23,838 nt of DNA from JANNSW01 sp031431235 (GCA_031431235.1 JANPDA010000505.1:1-23838); one strand, 5' to 3'. Counted from the stretch's first letter, positions 15,584-23,818 are shown. Numbers and translations are program-made. The notes: generated by a model from the sequence alone, not told the origin.

Positions 15584-16408
15584 GTGCCGATGACGGCGGC
15601 GGACATTGTCGAGCTGGTGGCGCTGCTCGGCGCGGGCGGGCTGGCAGTCGGCTACCTCGCCGGGCTGCTCGGCATCGGCGGCGGGGGCATCCTGGTGCCG
15701 GTGCTGTACGAGGTCTTTCGCCTCGCCGAGGTGCCCGAGGAGCTGCGGATGCACCTCTCGGTCGGCACCTCGCTCGCGGTGATCGCGCCGACGTCACTGC
15801 TGTCGCTGCGCATGCACCACCGGCGCGGGGCCGTCGACCTGGAGCTGCTGGGGAGCATCGCGCCCGGGCTGCTGGCTGGCGTGGTGGCGGGCGTGTTGAT
15901 CGCGGGGCGGGTCGACGGAGCGGTGCTGAAGACCGTCTTCGTCGGCTTTTGCGTGGTCATGACGGCCAAGCTCGTGGCGGGCGGGGAGCGATGGCGGCTC
16001 GGCCAGGCGCTACCTGGCACAGCGCCACGGGTCGCGCTCGGTTTTGCGACCGGCCTCGTCTCGGCACTGAACGGCATCGGTGGCGGCGCTTTCATCACCT
16101 CGTTCATGACGCTCTATGGCCGGCCGATGCTGCAGGCGCTGGCGACGGCGTCCGGCGCCGGACCGCTGATCGCGATCCCTGGCGCGATCGGCTACGCTTG
16201 GTCGGGACTGGCAGTCGCCGGACTACCGCTGGGATCAGTCGGATTCGTCAGCCTGATCGGCTTTGCGCTGCTGGTGCCCGCGACGCTGTTGGCCGCCCCG
16301 CTCGGCGTCCGTCACGCGCACCGGTTCGATCGGCGCACGCTCGAGCTTGCGTTTGCGGCGTTTCTTGCCTTGGCGGCGCTGCGGTTCGTGCTCAGCCTCG
16401 CAGCCTGA
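15584..16408 (+). CDS. TauE/SafE family sulfite exporter-like permease
   Basis: 274 residues, eight or nine hydrophobic segments and the two TauE/SafE repeats. Each repeat has its glycine signature (LLGIGGGGILVPVL near residue 28, and LNGIGGGAFITSF near 165). The family exports sulfoacetate, sulfite or other small anions; the substrate is unknown here. The GTG at 15584 is chosen because GGAG lies 5 bases upstream; an ATG at 15590 is the alternative. Only 2 bases separate it from dusA, and it converges with the PMM/PGM gene across 6 bases. Confidence 0.9.
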   Translation: MPMTAADIVELVALLGAGGLAVGYLAGLLGIGGGGILVPVLYEVFRLAEVPEELRMHLSVGTSLAVIAPTSLLSLRMHHRRGAVDLELLGSIAPGLLAGVVAGVLIAGRVDGAVLKTVFVGFCVVMTAKLVAGGERWRLGQALPGTAPRVALGFATGLVSALNGIGGGAFITSFMTLYGRPMLQALATASGAGPLIAIPGAIGYAWSGLAVAGLPLGSVGFVSLIGFALLVPATLLAAPLGVRHAHRFDRRTLELAFAAFLALAALRFVLSLAA

Positions 16409-16414
16409 CCGCGA

Positions 16415-17914
16415 TCAGATCTTCTGGTTGTACGCCCCGATCTCGGGGATGCCGGCCAAGTGCGCGTCGATCACGGCAAAGATAGCGCGCATGTTGGCCT
16501 CCGACGTCGGGCTTTCGACCACGATCACCAGCTCGGGCTTGTTGGAGGAAGCCCGCACCAGACCCCAGGTGCCATCCTCCAGCATGATGCGGATGCCGTT
16601 CACCGTGATCAGGTCCTTGACCTGCTGGCCGGCGATCTTCTCCCCGCGCTCGGCGATACCTTTGAAATGGGCGACCACGCCGTCGACGACCTCGTATTTG
16701 ACCTCGTCGGCGCAATGGGGCGACATGGTCGGCGACTGCCAGGTCTTGGGCAGCGCATTCTTCAGGTCGGCCATGGTCTTGCCGGGAGCACGGTCGAGCA
16801 TGTCGCAGACGGCGAGCGCGGCGATCATGCCGTCGTCATAGCCGCGCCCGAGCGGGGGAGAGAAGAAGAAGTGCCCGGATTTCTCGAAGCCGACCAGCGT
16901 GCCGTGCTCGAAATTGTAGCGCTTGATGTAGGAATGGCCTGTCTTCCAGTAGGCGGTTTTCGCGCCGTTCGCCTTCAGCACCGGATCGGTCGAGAACAGC
17001 CCGGTCGATTTCACGTCGACGACGAAGCGGGCTTGTCTGTGAATCGCGGAGATGTCGCGGGCGAGCATCACGCCGACCTTGTCCGCGAAAATCTCGTGAC
17101 CCTCGTCGTCGACGACGCCGCAGCGGTCGCCGTCGCCATCGAAGGCGAGGCCCACATCGGCCTTGTGCTCGAGCACGGCGGCCGAGACCGCGTGCAACAT
17201 CTTCAGGTCTTCCGGATTGGGATTGTGGTTGGGAAAGGTGTAGTCGAGCTCGCAGTCGAGGCGGACCACCTCACAGCCGACGGCTTCCAGGATTTGCGGC
17301 GCGAAGGCGCCGGCCGTGCCGTTGCCGCAGGCGCACACGACCTTCAGGTGGCGCTTCAGCTTTGCTCGTCTGGTGAGGTCCGCCACATAGCGCTCGGCGA
17401 GGTCGGGGACGAGGCGATAGCTGCCACCGCTCCGCGTCTCGTAGGCGCCAGTCAGCACGATCTCCTTCAACGCCGTCATGTCGTCGGGCCCGAAGGTCAG
17501 CGGCCGCTGCATGCCCATCTTGATGCCGGTCCAGCCGTTGTCGTTGTGGGAGGCCGTCACCATCGCGACGCCTTCGACCGCGAGCTCGAACTGGGCGAAA
17601 TAGGCCATCGGCGAGAGCGCGAGCCCGATGTCGTGCACCTCGGCGCCACCCGCCAGCAGCCCCATCATCAGCGCCTGCTTCACCTCGCCCGAGTAAGAGC
17701 GGAAGTCGTGGCCGACGACGATCCGGGCGGGAATGCCGTTGCGATGGAAGAGGGTCGCGAGCCCGATGCCGATCGCGTTCAGCCCCATCAGGTTGATCTC
17801 CTGGGGGAACAGCCAGCGCGCGTCGTACTCGCGAAAGCCCGTCGGCTTCACCAGCGGCTCGCGCTCGAAGGCGAGCGTGTTCGGCTTCAGGTCGGCGCGG
17901 GGCTTCAACGGCAT
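16415..17914 (-). CDS. Phosphomannomutase/phosphoglucomutase
   Basis: 499 residues from the ATG at 17914, chosen for GGGAG 7 bases upstream; an ATG at 17941 lacks this. It belongs to the alpha-D-phosphohexomutase family, which interconverts the 1- and 6-phosphates of mannose or glucose for exopolysaccharide and lipopolysaccharide precursors. Motifs in order: TASHNDNGWTGIKMG with phosphoserine Ser122, metal loop DGDGDR at 259-264, sugar-binding FEKSGH near 343-348 and the phosphate loop RASSNKPELVI near the C-terminus. The sugar loop reads EKSGH rather than the common EMSGH. Alleles of this kind in Rhizobiales are often called manB or exoC-like; which sugar is used cannot be read here. Confidence 0.93.
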   Translation of the reverse strand: MPLKPRADLKPNTLAFEREPLVKPTGFREYDARWLFPQEINLMGLNAIGIGLATLFHRNGIPARIVVGHDFRSYSGEVKQALMMGLLAGGAEVHDIGLALSPMAYFAQFELAVEGVAMVTASHNDNGWTGIKMGMQRPLTFGPDDMTALKEIVLTGAYETRSGGSYRLVPDLAERYVADLTRRAKLKRHLKVVCACGNGTAGAFAPQILEAVGCEVVRLDCELDYTFPNHNPNPEDLKMLHAVSAAVLEHKADVGLAFDGDGDRCGVVDDEGHEIFADKVGVMLARDISAIHRQARFVVDVKSTGLFSTDPVLKANGAKTAYWKTGHSYIKRYNFEHGTLVGFEKSGHFFFSPPLGRGYDDGMIAALAVCDMLDRAPGKTMADLKNALPKTWQSPTMSPHCADEVKYEVVDGVVAHFKGIAERGEKIAGQQVKDLITVNGIRIMLEDGTWGLVRASSNKPELVIVVESPTSEANMRAIFAVIDAHLAGIPEIGAYNQKI

Positions 17915-18077
17915 CGAATCACTCCCGGCAATGGAGGGCATGGGCCGCGTTTAGGCCGTGCCGAGGCACGTGCCAAGCGCACGATCGACGCGACTGTGCG
18001 AAAGTAGGCCGCCGCCTGAAAGCCATGCTCCGCAATCCGGCCCGCCTCGCGGCGGCCGGGCATGCGGGAAGCGGAAC

Positions 18078-18130
18078 ACGGGCGCCAAAGCGCTGCGTGT
18101 TTATGTATTGAGCAGCCCTTCGGCGCCCGT
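18078..18130. repeat. Two-tier hairpin
   Basis: Outer perfect arms ACGGGCGCC (18078-18086) and GGCGCCCGT (18122-18130) enclose an inner stem GCTGC/GCAGC with a 15-base A/T-rich loop. Symmetric 5-base internal bulges separate the two stems. The form fits a small RNA, a terminator without T-run, or a REP-like element. Confidence 0.6.
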
Positions 18131-18339
18131 ATCGCGACGACTTGAAGGAACCGGGCCCGCTTCTTCCGTTGCCCTGTCTCTTGCGAGCAGGGACAAACCT
18201 AGCCTTCTAAGGCACCCGGACCGCAACGCGGTCATGGTGGAGCCATGCTACGCATGGACCGCGCCCGTCCCAGAGGGCAGACCGCCGGAGCCCATCGGGC
18301 ACTGAGGTCCGTCCGTGAGCCTCTCGGCCCACGACCCCG

Positions 18340-18420
18340 CACTCCCGACCGTCACCGTCGCCAGCCCGACCCGTTCGACGGTCGACGCATCCCGCTCGAG
18401 GGCTGGCGATGGCGGGAGTG
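18340..18420. repeat. Interrupted inverted repeat
   Basis: The left arm at 18340-18367 (CACTCCCG, a 7-base insertion, then CCGTCGCCAGCCC) pairs with the right arm 18400-18420 (GGGCTGGCGATGGCGGGAGTG). The arms match apart from the insertion and one substitution. The loop is about 32 bases. Confidence 0.55.
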
Positions 18421-18574
18421 TAAGGGAGGTTCCGCGGACGGGGATGAGTTTTCCGCGGATGAGGCGGGAGGTGGCAGGTTGTGACCCGGAGCCGACATCA
18501 CGAAGCGAGTTGCGCAAATGCAGCAGCTGTTGTGCCGTGGCAGGAAAATGGTTCGATCTGTGTTCAAGTGAGCC

Positions 18575-18688
18575 CGACTCTTTACATTTCACCCGTTGGC
18601 AACGCGCCCACCATGGGAATCAATGTGTTGTCGGGTCTCGCTCTGTGACTGGTCACTGTTCACCAATTTCTTCTTATGTAAAGAGTCG
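18575..18688. mobile_element. MITE-like unit with perfect 13-base terminal inverted repeats
   Basis: CGACTCTTTACAT (18575-18587) and ATGTAAAGAGTCG (18676-18688) are exact reverse complements, 88 bases apart. The interior has a small palindrome GTGAC-TG-GTCAC (18645-18656) and no coding capacity. I see no clear target-site duplication at the ends. It lies just upstream of the lower-GC orphan gene. It could be a miniature mobile element or a large regulatory stem. Confidence 0.5.
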
Positions 18689-18767
18689 CGCAGTACACCT
18701 TCCGACTGGCCCGCAGCATTGAGCCCAAGGCCGAACGAACGATGCCGATCGTCTCTGCAAGCTGAAA

Positions 18768-19295
18768 TCAAATTCTCTCCGCGATAAACAGTGTTATTAG
18801 TATCCGAGGAATGGCATCCCCATATACGAATTTTTTGAGAACGGTAGACCCTGGTGTGATGATGTATTCCCCGTTGATATCACTGAGATCAATGGATAGA
18901 TGCGTAGTGTATTGTTCTGCTCTTAGGTCACTCTCCGCAATCTCGAAAACACTCGCAAATCGTTTCGCATCATAAGGTTCATTGATCGCGCGCGCCTCTC
19001 CGGCCGCGACGCCGAAAGTCACCAGATTCTCGGTTCCGATAAAGTGAAAATCGGGCTTCTGCCGGAGCCCTACGATCAACTTGTGATTGTAGCTCTTGCT
19101 ATGATGTTGACCGGAGGCGTGATAACTCATGTGTGGTCGCCAATTCGCATCCTGGTTCCGCACGAAATTCATGTATACGTCGCCCGCCACTGACTGGCAC
19201 ACACTACCAAGTAGAAATAGATCTGCGTCATCACGGACAGCGATCGCAATACAGGTTAAGTTGCTCAACTGTGCCATTTGTTTTTCATCCAGCAT
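18768..19295 (-). CDS. Uncharacterised orphan protein of lower GC content
   Basis: 175 residues from the ATG at 19295; a second ATG at 19277 is also possible, and neither has a strong Shine-Dalgarno. The protein has no signal peptide or membrane span. A histidine-rich block stands out near the centre (MSYHASGQHHSKSYNHK), preceded by DVYMNFVRNQDANWRPH and followed by FHFIGTENLVTFGVAAGEAR. A later region LSIDLSDINGEYIITPGS looks like beta strands. I do not recognise a named domain and assign no function. Its codons use many more A/T third positions than the neighbours, and it sits among repeats and a gene relic, so it was probably acquired horizontally. Confidence 0.7.
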   Translation of the reverse strand: MLDEKQMAQLSNLTCIAIAVRDDADLFLLGSVCQSVAGDVYMNFVRNQDANWRPHMSYHASGQHHSKSYNHKLIVGLRQKPDFHFIGTENLVTFGVAAGEARAINEPYDAKRFASVFEIAESDLRAEQYTTHLSIDLSDINGEYIITPGSTVLKKFVYGDAIPRILITLFIAERI

Positions 19296-19778
19296 AGAGC
19301 ACAATCAACATTCGTGTCACCAACCGCCATTTGGACCGCTTGAACGTCAGTCGAGTAGACATACCCAACTTGAAGCCGCCGTAGGGAGTGACGTGCTTCC
19401 AGATCAGCGGCGTCAGAGCTCTCAGATCGGTCGCGGTCGCTCTGCCCTACCAATGTACAGCGCCTGCATCTACCAGCGTCACGACACGAGAGTGGTCAAT
19501 ATGCACGATTCGGCCGAACGGCCAAGCAACTCACCACCCCGTCCATCGTGCCACTCGGGACGAACCTCACTTGGACCCACGAGGCACGTTCCTCGGCCAG
19601 ACGCCCCGGCCGAAGCCACCCTCACTCTTTAGGAAATGCGCCTTCTGTGAAATGGGACGCATCCGCTACCCATTCACATTCGGTCAAAGTCCGAGCAGCA
19701 TCACACCCGCCCGCTCCTTGCCCCTCAGCAGCCTCCCCAACTCTCCTCCTCATCCGTCGGCGGAGCCACGTTCCACCC
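19296..19778. other. 483-base gap with no recognised gene
   Basis: The gap lies upstream of the orphan gene and downstream of the oxidase relic, both on the minus strand. It should hold the promoter of the orphan gene. A short minus-strand frame (19265-19453) overlaps the orphan gene start but shows no family features. No convincing repeat was seen. Confidence 0.4.
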
Positions 19779-20085
19779 TCACCTCCATCCCCGTGCCAGC
19801 CGACAGGCGCGGAAGGCGTTCGCGTAGGTGTGCCGCTTGAACCACCGGTTGCGGATGACGGGCAGGGGCCCGACAGGCGCCGGCAGCTCGCTCGCGGGCT
19901 TGCCCGTGGCCCACTCCGCGAGCACCCGGCCCCAGAAGGCGCCCGGCCCGATGCCGCATCCGGTGAAGCCGCCCGCCCACGATCGCGACCTTGGCGCGCA
20001 CGGTGCCATGCAGTGCGCCGATCCTCGGCGCGGGCGGGGCGATCTTCGCCCAGAGCGACCGCTCGGGCAGTATGTCGATCTGCAC
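19779..20085 (-). pseudogene. Relic of a FAD-dependent oxidoreductase (DAO/DadA type), middle deleted
   Basis: A GTG at 20085 with GGAGG 6 bases upstream begins a normal N-terminus (ILPERSLWAKIAPPAPR, then VAIVGG), which leads into the FAD-binding glycine loop. At that loop, GGFTG, the sequence continues as the extreme C-terminus of the same family (CGIGPGAFWGRVLAEWATG, KPASELP, PLPVIRNRWFKR), in a frame shifted by one base. About 350 residues of the usual 430 are missing. Both ends of such enzymes carry a GGFTG-like stretch, so the deletion probably arose by recombination between those similar stretches. The remains end at a TGA at 19779. It cannot make a working flavoenzyme. Its parent would have oxidised an amine or amino acid. 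Confidence 0.78.
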
Positions 20086-20248
20086 GTCTGACCTCCGGGA
20101 GGCTCCTGCTCTGCGAACGATCGCATCCGGGGTCTGCAACGGCAGCGCGGCGCACGCTGGGGAGCCATTTGCGTTTCGCCGCGCTGGCGCGCCAACCGTC
20201 TCCCCCTCCCCTCCCCTCCGCGCCCCCGCCGTGCTACCCCCTCCCCCC

Positions 20249-20938
20249 ATGATCCTCTCCCACGCCCACCGCTTCATCTACATCAAGACCTACAAGACGG
20301 CCTCGACCTCGGTCGAGGCGGCGCTGTCGGGGATTTGCGGGGCGGATGATGTCATCACGGAGGCGAGCGAGCAGCTCCGCGGCGTGCGCCAGCAGGCGGC
20401 GCGGAACTATCGGATCGAGCACCCCGAGAAACCCAGGCGCGCGCTGTGGAAGCGGCTGACCTTGCGGCCGGAGCGGCACTATCACCCGAGCGTGGGCTAC
20501 TACGAGCACATGCCCGCCTCGCGCGTGCGCGCCTATTGCGGGGAAGCAGTCTGGAACAGCTATTACAAGTTCTCCTTCGAGCGCAATCCTTGGGACCGGC
20601 AGCTGTCCTGGTATCGCTACAAAACCAAGAGCAAGGCGACGCCGCCCTCGTTCGAGACCTTCAATCGCAATCGGAAACGCGCTCATGTGGAGAACTGGGA
20701 GCTCTATACGATCGAGGACCGGATCTGCCTCGATTTCATCGGGCGCTACGAGAGCCTGGAAGCGGATTTCGCAACTGTGCTGGCCGCGATCGGGCTGACC
20801 GGCAAGGTCGAGCTGCCCACGACCAATGTCTCGAAAGGCAAGACCGGCGATTACCGGAGCTCTTACGACGCGGCGAGCCGGGCGATGATCGGGGAGTGGT
20901 ACGCGCGCGAGATCGCGCATTTCGGGTATCAGTTCTGA
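20249..20938 (+). CDS. Sulfotransferase family protein
   Basis: 229 residues. The 5'-phosphosulfate-binding loop of PAPS-dependent sulfotransferases is visible at the N-terminus (FIYIKTYKTASTSVEAAL, 9-26), and the 3'-phosphate site at 107-121 (KFSFERNPWDRQLSWY with Arg112 and Ser120). A C-terminal LDFIGRYESLEADF segment is common in Sulfotransfer_2 proteins. It would transfer sulfate to a glycan or small molecule in the cytoplasm; the acceptor is unknown. The start has no Shine-Dalgarno: the 12 bases before ATG are almost all C/T. The open frame extends upstream without a better start. It converges with the YejA-like gene. Confidence 0.85.
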   Translation: MILSHAHRFIYIKTYKTASTSVEAALSGICGADDVITEASEQLRGVRQQAARNYRIEHPEKPRRALWKRLTLRPERHYHPSVGYYEHMPASRVRAYCGEAVWNSYYKFSFERNPWDRQLSWYRYKTKSKATPPSFETFNRNRKRAHVENWELYTIEDRICLDFIGRYESLEADFATVLAAIGLTGKVELPTTNVSKGKTGDYRSSYDAASRAMIGEWYAREIAHFGYQF

Positions 20939-20959
20939 CGCCCGGGAAGCCCGCGGCCG

Positions 20960-22768
20960 TCATGGCGGCGGGATCGCCGGATCGGCCCACCAGGTATCGA
21001 GCTGATAGCCCGAGAGCGCGGCCTGCTCGGGGTGCCGCAGGTGGCGCCAGTACGCGACCCACTGGGTCTTCAGATGGAACAGTGGGATCACCAGGTCGGC
21101 CGACATCAGCACCCGGTCGAGCGCGCGGACGGCCGCGACGAAGGTCCCGCGATCGGCTGCGCGCAGCATGGCTTCGATCATGGCGTCGGCCGCCGGGCTC
21201 CGCAGGCCAGGATAGTTGAACGAGCCTTTGCGGCTCGCCTGCGCCGAGCTCCAGCGGAACGATTGCTCGTTGCCGGGCGAGAGCGAGGCCGGCCAGCTGT
21301 ACTGGATCAGGTCGAAGTCGAAGTCGTTGAGGCGGGTCTGATAGAGCACGCGATCGAGCTGGCGGATGGTGAGGGTGATGCCGGCCCGCTCGAGGCTCGC
21401 CGCAAAGCCGAGCAGCAGCCGCTCCTGGTCGCGCGAGACGGTCAGCGCCTCGATCGAGACCGGTTGGCCGGTCGTCGCGTTGACCAGATGGCGGTCCTTG
21501 TAGACGTAGCCGGCGGCCTTCAGCAGCTCGATCGCCTGGCGCAGATTGGTGCGGTTGGCGCCACTGCCGTCGCCCACAGGCAAGCGATAGCTGCCCGCCA
21601 TCACCTCTGGCTTCACGTCCTTCCCGAACGGCGCGAGCAGGGCCTGCTCGGTCGCGTCGGCTGGCCGCCCGGCCGCCGACAGCTCGGAGCGCTCGAAATA
21701 GCTCGCCGTGCGTGCGTAGAGGCCGTGATAGAGGGTGCGGTTGAGGCTTTCGAAGTCGAACAGGTGCATCAGCGCCTGGCGCACACGCGGGTCGGCGAAG
21801 AAGGGGCGCCGAAGATTGAAGACGAGGCCCGACATGCCGGCCGGCAGCCCGAGCGGGAATTCCGCCTTGATCACCTTGCCGGAGGCGATCGCCGGAAAAT
21901 CGTAGGCGGTGGTCCAGCGCGAGGGATCGCCCTCATCGGCCAGGTGAACGGCACCGGACTTGAATGCCTCGAACAGCGCGCCGGTGTCGCGGCCGTACTC
22001 GAAACGGATGCGATCGAAATTGCCACGGCCCCTCATCACGGCGAGATCGCGGCCCCAGTAGCCGGGATTGCGGTGATACTCGATGGTGCGGCCGGCCTCG
22101 ACTGCGGCGACCACATAGGGGCCGGAGCCGATCGGGGGCACCAGCGTCGTCTGCTCGAAGGTCGCCGGATCGACCGCGTGCTTGGGCAGGATCGGCATCA
22201 GGCCGATGATCAACGGCATCTCGCGATCGCTGCCCTGGAACACGAACCGGATCGCCCGCTCGCCGATGCGCTCGGTCCGGATCACCTTCTTATAATAGGT
22301 CTGGGTGTTGGGCCGGCCATGCTCGCGCAGCAGCTCGAGCGAGAAGGCGACATCCTCGATAGTGACGGGCATGCCGTCGGAGAAGCGCGCCTCGGGCCGC
22401 AACACGAACGTCACGGAGCTGCGATCCTCCGGCACGTCGATCGTCTCGGCGAGGAGGCCGTAGAGCGAGAACGGCTCGTCCTGGGAGCGCTCCATCAGGC
22501 TCTCGTAGACATAGCCGCGAATGCCGGCGGCGGATACGCCGTTGACGATCAGGGGATTGAGGCTGTCGAAGGTTCCATAGGCCGAGAGGCGCAGCTCGCC
22601 GCCTTTGAGGGCGTCCGGGTTTGCATAGGCGAAATGAGTGAAGCTGGGCGCGTAGGCGAGCGTGCCGTGCATGGCAATGCCGTGCGCCGGCTCGGCTCCA
22701 GCCGGGCATTGCAAGCTGCTGCAGAGGGCTGTGAGCAGTGCGACGACAGCGAATGTATATTGTTGCAT
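20960..22768 (-). CDS. YejA-like ABC transporter solute-binding protein (family 5)
   Basis: 602 residues from the ATG at 22768, chosen because it starts a signal peptide (MQQYTFAVVALLTALCSSL) that ends near AGAEP. The mature protein opens HGIAMHGTLAYAPSFTHF, NPDALKGGELRLSAYGTFDS, a pattern typical of YejA and microcin C/oligopeptide binding proteins. Other family 5 marks are FVLRPEARFSDGMPVTIEDV, IGSGPYVV, YWGRDL and DPRVRQALMHLFDFESLN. It should bind peptides in the periplasm and deliver them to an ABC permease. No permease or ATPase genes are present in the window, so the partner is either further left or elsewhere, or it is an orphan receptor. Confidence 0.92.
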   Translation of the reverse strand: MQQYTFAVVALLTALCSSLQCPAGAEPAHGIAMHGTLAYAPSFTHFAYANPDALKGGELRLSAYGTFDSLNPLIVNGVSAAGIRGYVYESLMERSQDEPFSLYGLLAETIDVPEDRSSVTFVLRPEARFSDGMPVTIEDVAFSLELLREHGRPNTQTYYKKVIRTERIGERAIRFVFQGSDREMPLIIGLMPILPKHAVDPATFEQTTLVPPIGSGPYVVAAVEAGRTIEYHRNPGYWGRDLAVMRGRGNFDRIRFEYGRDTGALFEAFKSGAVHLADEGDPSRWTTAYDFPAIASGKVIKAEFPLGLPAGMSGLVFNLRRPFFADPRVRQALMHLFDFESLNRTLYHGLYARTASYFERSELSAAGRPADATEQALLAPFGKDVKPEVMAGSYRLPVGDGSGANRTNLRQAIELLKAAGYVYKDRHLVNATTGQPVSIEALTVSRDQERLLLGFAASLERAGITLTIRQLDRVLYQTRLNDFDFDLIQYSWPASLSPGNEQSFRWSSAQASRKGSFNYPGLRSPAADAMIEAMLRAADRGTFVAAVRALDRVLMSADLVIPLFHLKTQWVAYWRHLRHPEQAALSGYQLDTWWADPAIPPP

Positions 22769-23035
22769 AGGCCCGCTATAGACAGTGGTTGAAGCGGTAG
22801 GAAGGCGGCGCACCGTTCCGGCATTGGAATTCTAGCATATCGATGACCGCAGGAGCGAACGCCCGGCCGTTGCAGGCGCGACACGGCGCCCATGCTTTGT
22901 CGGTGGATGGCTTGGCAGCGGGCCGACTGCGCCACGCGATTGCCTCAATTGGCAGGTCAGCCGTCCGCAGGATCGACCGCATGAGACGAGAGACGGGATA
23001 GGCCAGCTCGGCCGGGGATGAAAGGTTTGGAAGAT

Positions 23036-23758
23036 ATGACAGCGGCTGTTCGCAATTCGAGGGCTCATGGGCGCACGGCGCGCGTTTGGATGGCGGCGCT
23101 TGCCGCCGGCTCCATGCTGGCTGGGCTCGGTGCCGTCGCTGCCGGTGCAGAGGAAGCCAAGAAGGACGAAAAGAAAAACGTCAGCTCGTGGGTGAAGCTC
23201 TGCGAAAAAGCTCCGCTCAAGAAGGGCGAGGCTCCCAAGGAAATCTGCATTACCCATCATGAGCGCCTCGACCCGAGCAATGGCACGATCATCGTGTCGG
23301 CCGCCGTGCGGGTGATCGAAGGTATCGAGAAGCCGCGTTTCCTCGTGACCGTGCCGCTCGGGATGGCGCTGCCGCCGGGCATGTTCGCGCGGATCGATGA
23401 CGCCAAGGAAGGGTTCGGGCTCAAATACAGTTTCTGCCTGCCCCATGGCTGTACCGCCGAGGTCGATGCGACGCCCGAGCTGCTGAAGAAGTTCAACGAA
23501 GGCAAGACCATCACAGTCGCGACCATCAATGCGGTCGGCGAGCAGGTCGGCTTCCAGGTGCCCCTCAACGGTTTCACCGCCACCTACGAGGGCAAGCCGG
23601 TCGATACGGCCAAGTTCGCCAATGCCCGCAAGGAGTTGCTGATCCGCATCCGCGAGCAGGCGATCGCGCGCGCGAAAGCCACGCAGGCCGAGCAGAAGAA
23701 GAAGGCAGCAGGCGAAGCGGCCCCCGCGGAAGGCGAGCAGGCGCCGGCGCCGCAGTAG
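23036..23758 (+). CDS. Invasion-associated locus B (IalB) family protein
   Basis: 240 residues from the ATG at 23036, where AAAGG lies 10 bases upstream; an ATG at 23018 is an alternative. A signal peptide (VWMAALAAGSMLAGLGAVAAGA) is followed by a charged Lys/Glu stretch. The IalB core shows SWVKLCEKAP, KEICITHHERLD, FLVTVPLGMALPPGM, ARIDD, YSFCLPHGCTAEVD and VPLNGFTATY, with four cysteines in the expected pattern. The C-terminus from about residue 200 is an Ala/Lys/Glu/Gln-rich extension. IalB was named for erythrocyte invasion in Bartonella; the family is widespread in free-living alphaproteobacteria and its general role is unknown. A perfect hairpin follows the stop. Confidence 0.9.
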   Translation: MTAAVRNSRAHGRTARVWMAALAAGSMLAGLGAVAAGAEEAKKDEKKNVSSWVKLCEKAPLKKGEAPKEICITHHERLDPSNGTIIVSAAVRVIEGIEKPRFLVTVPLGMALPPGMFARIDDAKEGFGLKYSFCLPHGCTAEVDATPELLKKFNEGKTITVATINAVGEQVGFQVPLNGFTATYEGKPVDTAKFANARKELLIRIREQAIARAKATQAEQKKKAAGEAAPAEGEQAPAPQ

Positions 23759-23772
23759 ATTTGCGGGAATGG

Positions 23773-23814
23773 GGGAGTAGGGAGTACGGGAACCACCTTC
23801 TACTCCCTACTCCC
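23773..23814. terminator. Perfect 14-base hairpin after the IalB gene
   Basis: GGGAGTAGGGAGTA (23773-23786) and TACTCCCTACTCCC (23801-23814) are exact inverted repeats with a 14-base loop. Each arm is itself a tandem of GGGAGTA. No T-run follows, so termination may be two-way or it may be a repeat. It lies between convergent gene ends. Confidence 0.6.
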
Positions 23815-23818
23815 TCCC

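Larger units (their letters stand above)
17915..18767. other. 853-base gap rich in hairpins, possible structured RNA
   Basis: No coding frame here looks real. Between about 18078 and 18420 there is a series of stems: 18078-18130, CCCTG...CAGGG at 18172-18192, GCCTT/AAGGC near 18203, ACCGC/GCGGT near 18220, CATGG/CCATG near 18233, and 18340-18420. I compared it by eye with the conserved cores of tmRNA, SRP RNA and RNase P RNA and found no match. From about 18500 the base composition falls toward that of the orphan gene. Confidence 0.5.

Noticed and set aside
16460..18007. A 515-residue plus-strand open frame
   Set aside because: It is antisense to the PMM/PGM gene, whose catalytic motifs are all present.
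18078..18420. tmRNA, SRP RNA or RNase P RNA in the hairpin-rich gap
   Set aside because: The conserved cores of these RNAs (for example GGTTTCGAC for tmRNA) are not present.
21032..22792. A 586-residue plus-strand open frame
   Set aside because: It is antisense to the YejA-like gene and has no domain features of its own.
22776..22982. Short cysteine-containing minus-strand frame upstream of the YejA-like gene
   Set aside because: It overlaps the YejA promoter region, has no ribosome binding site and no recognised motif.
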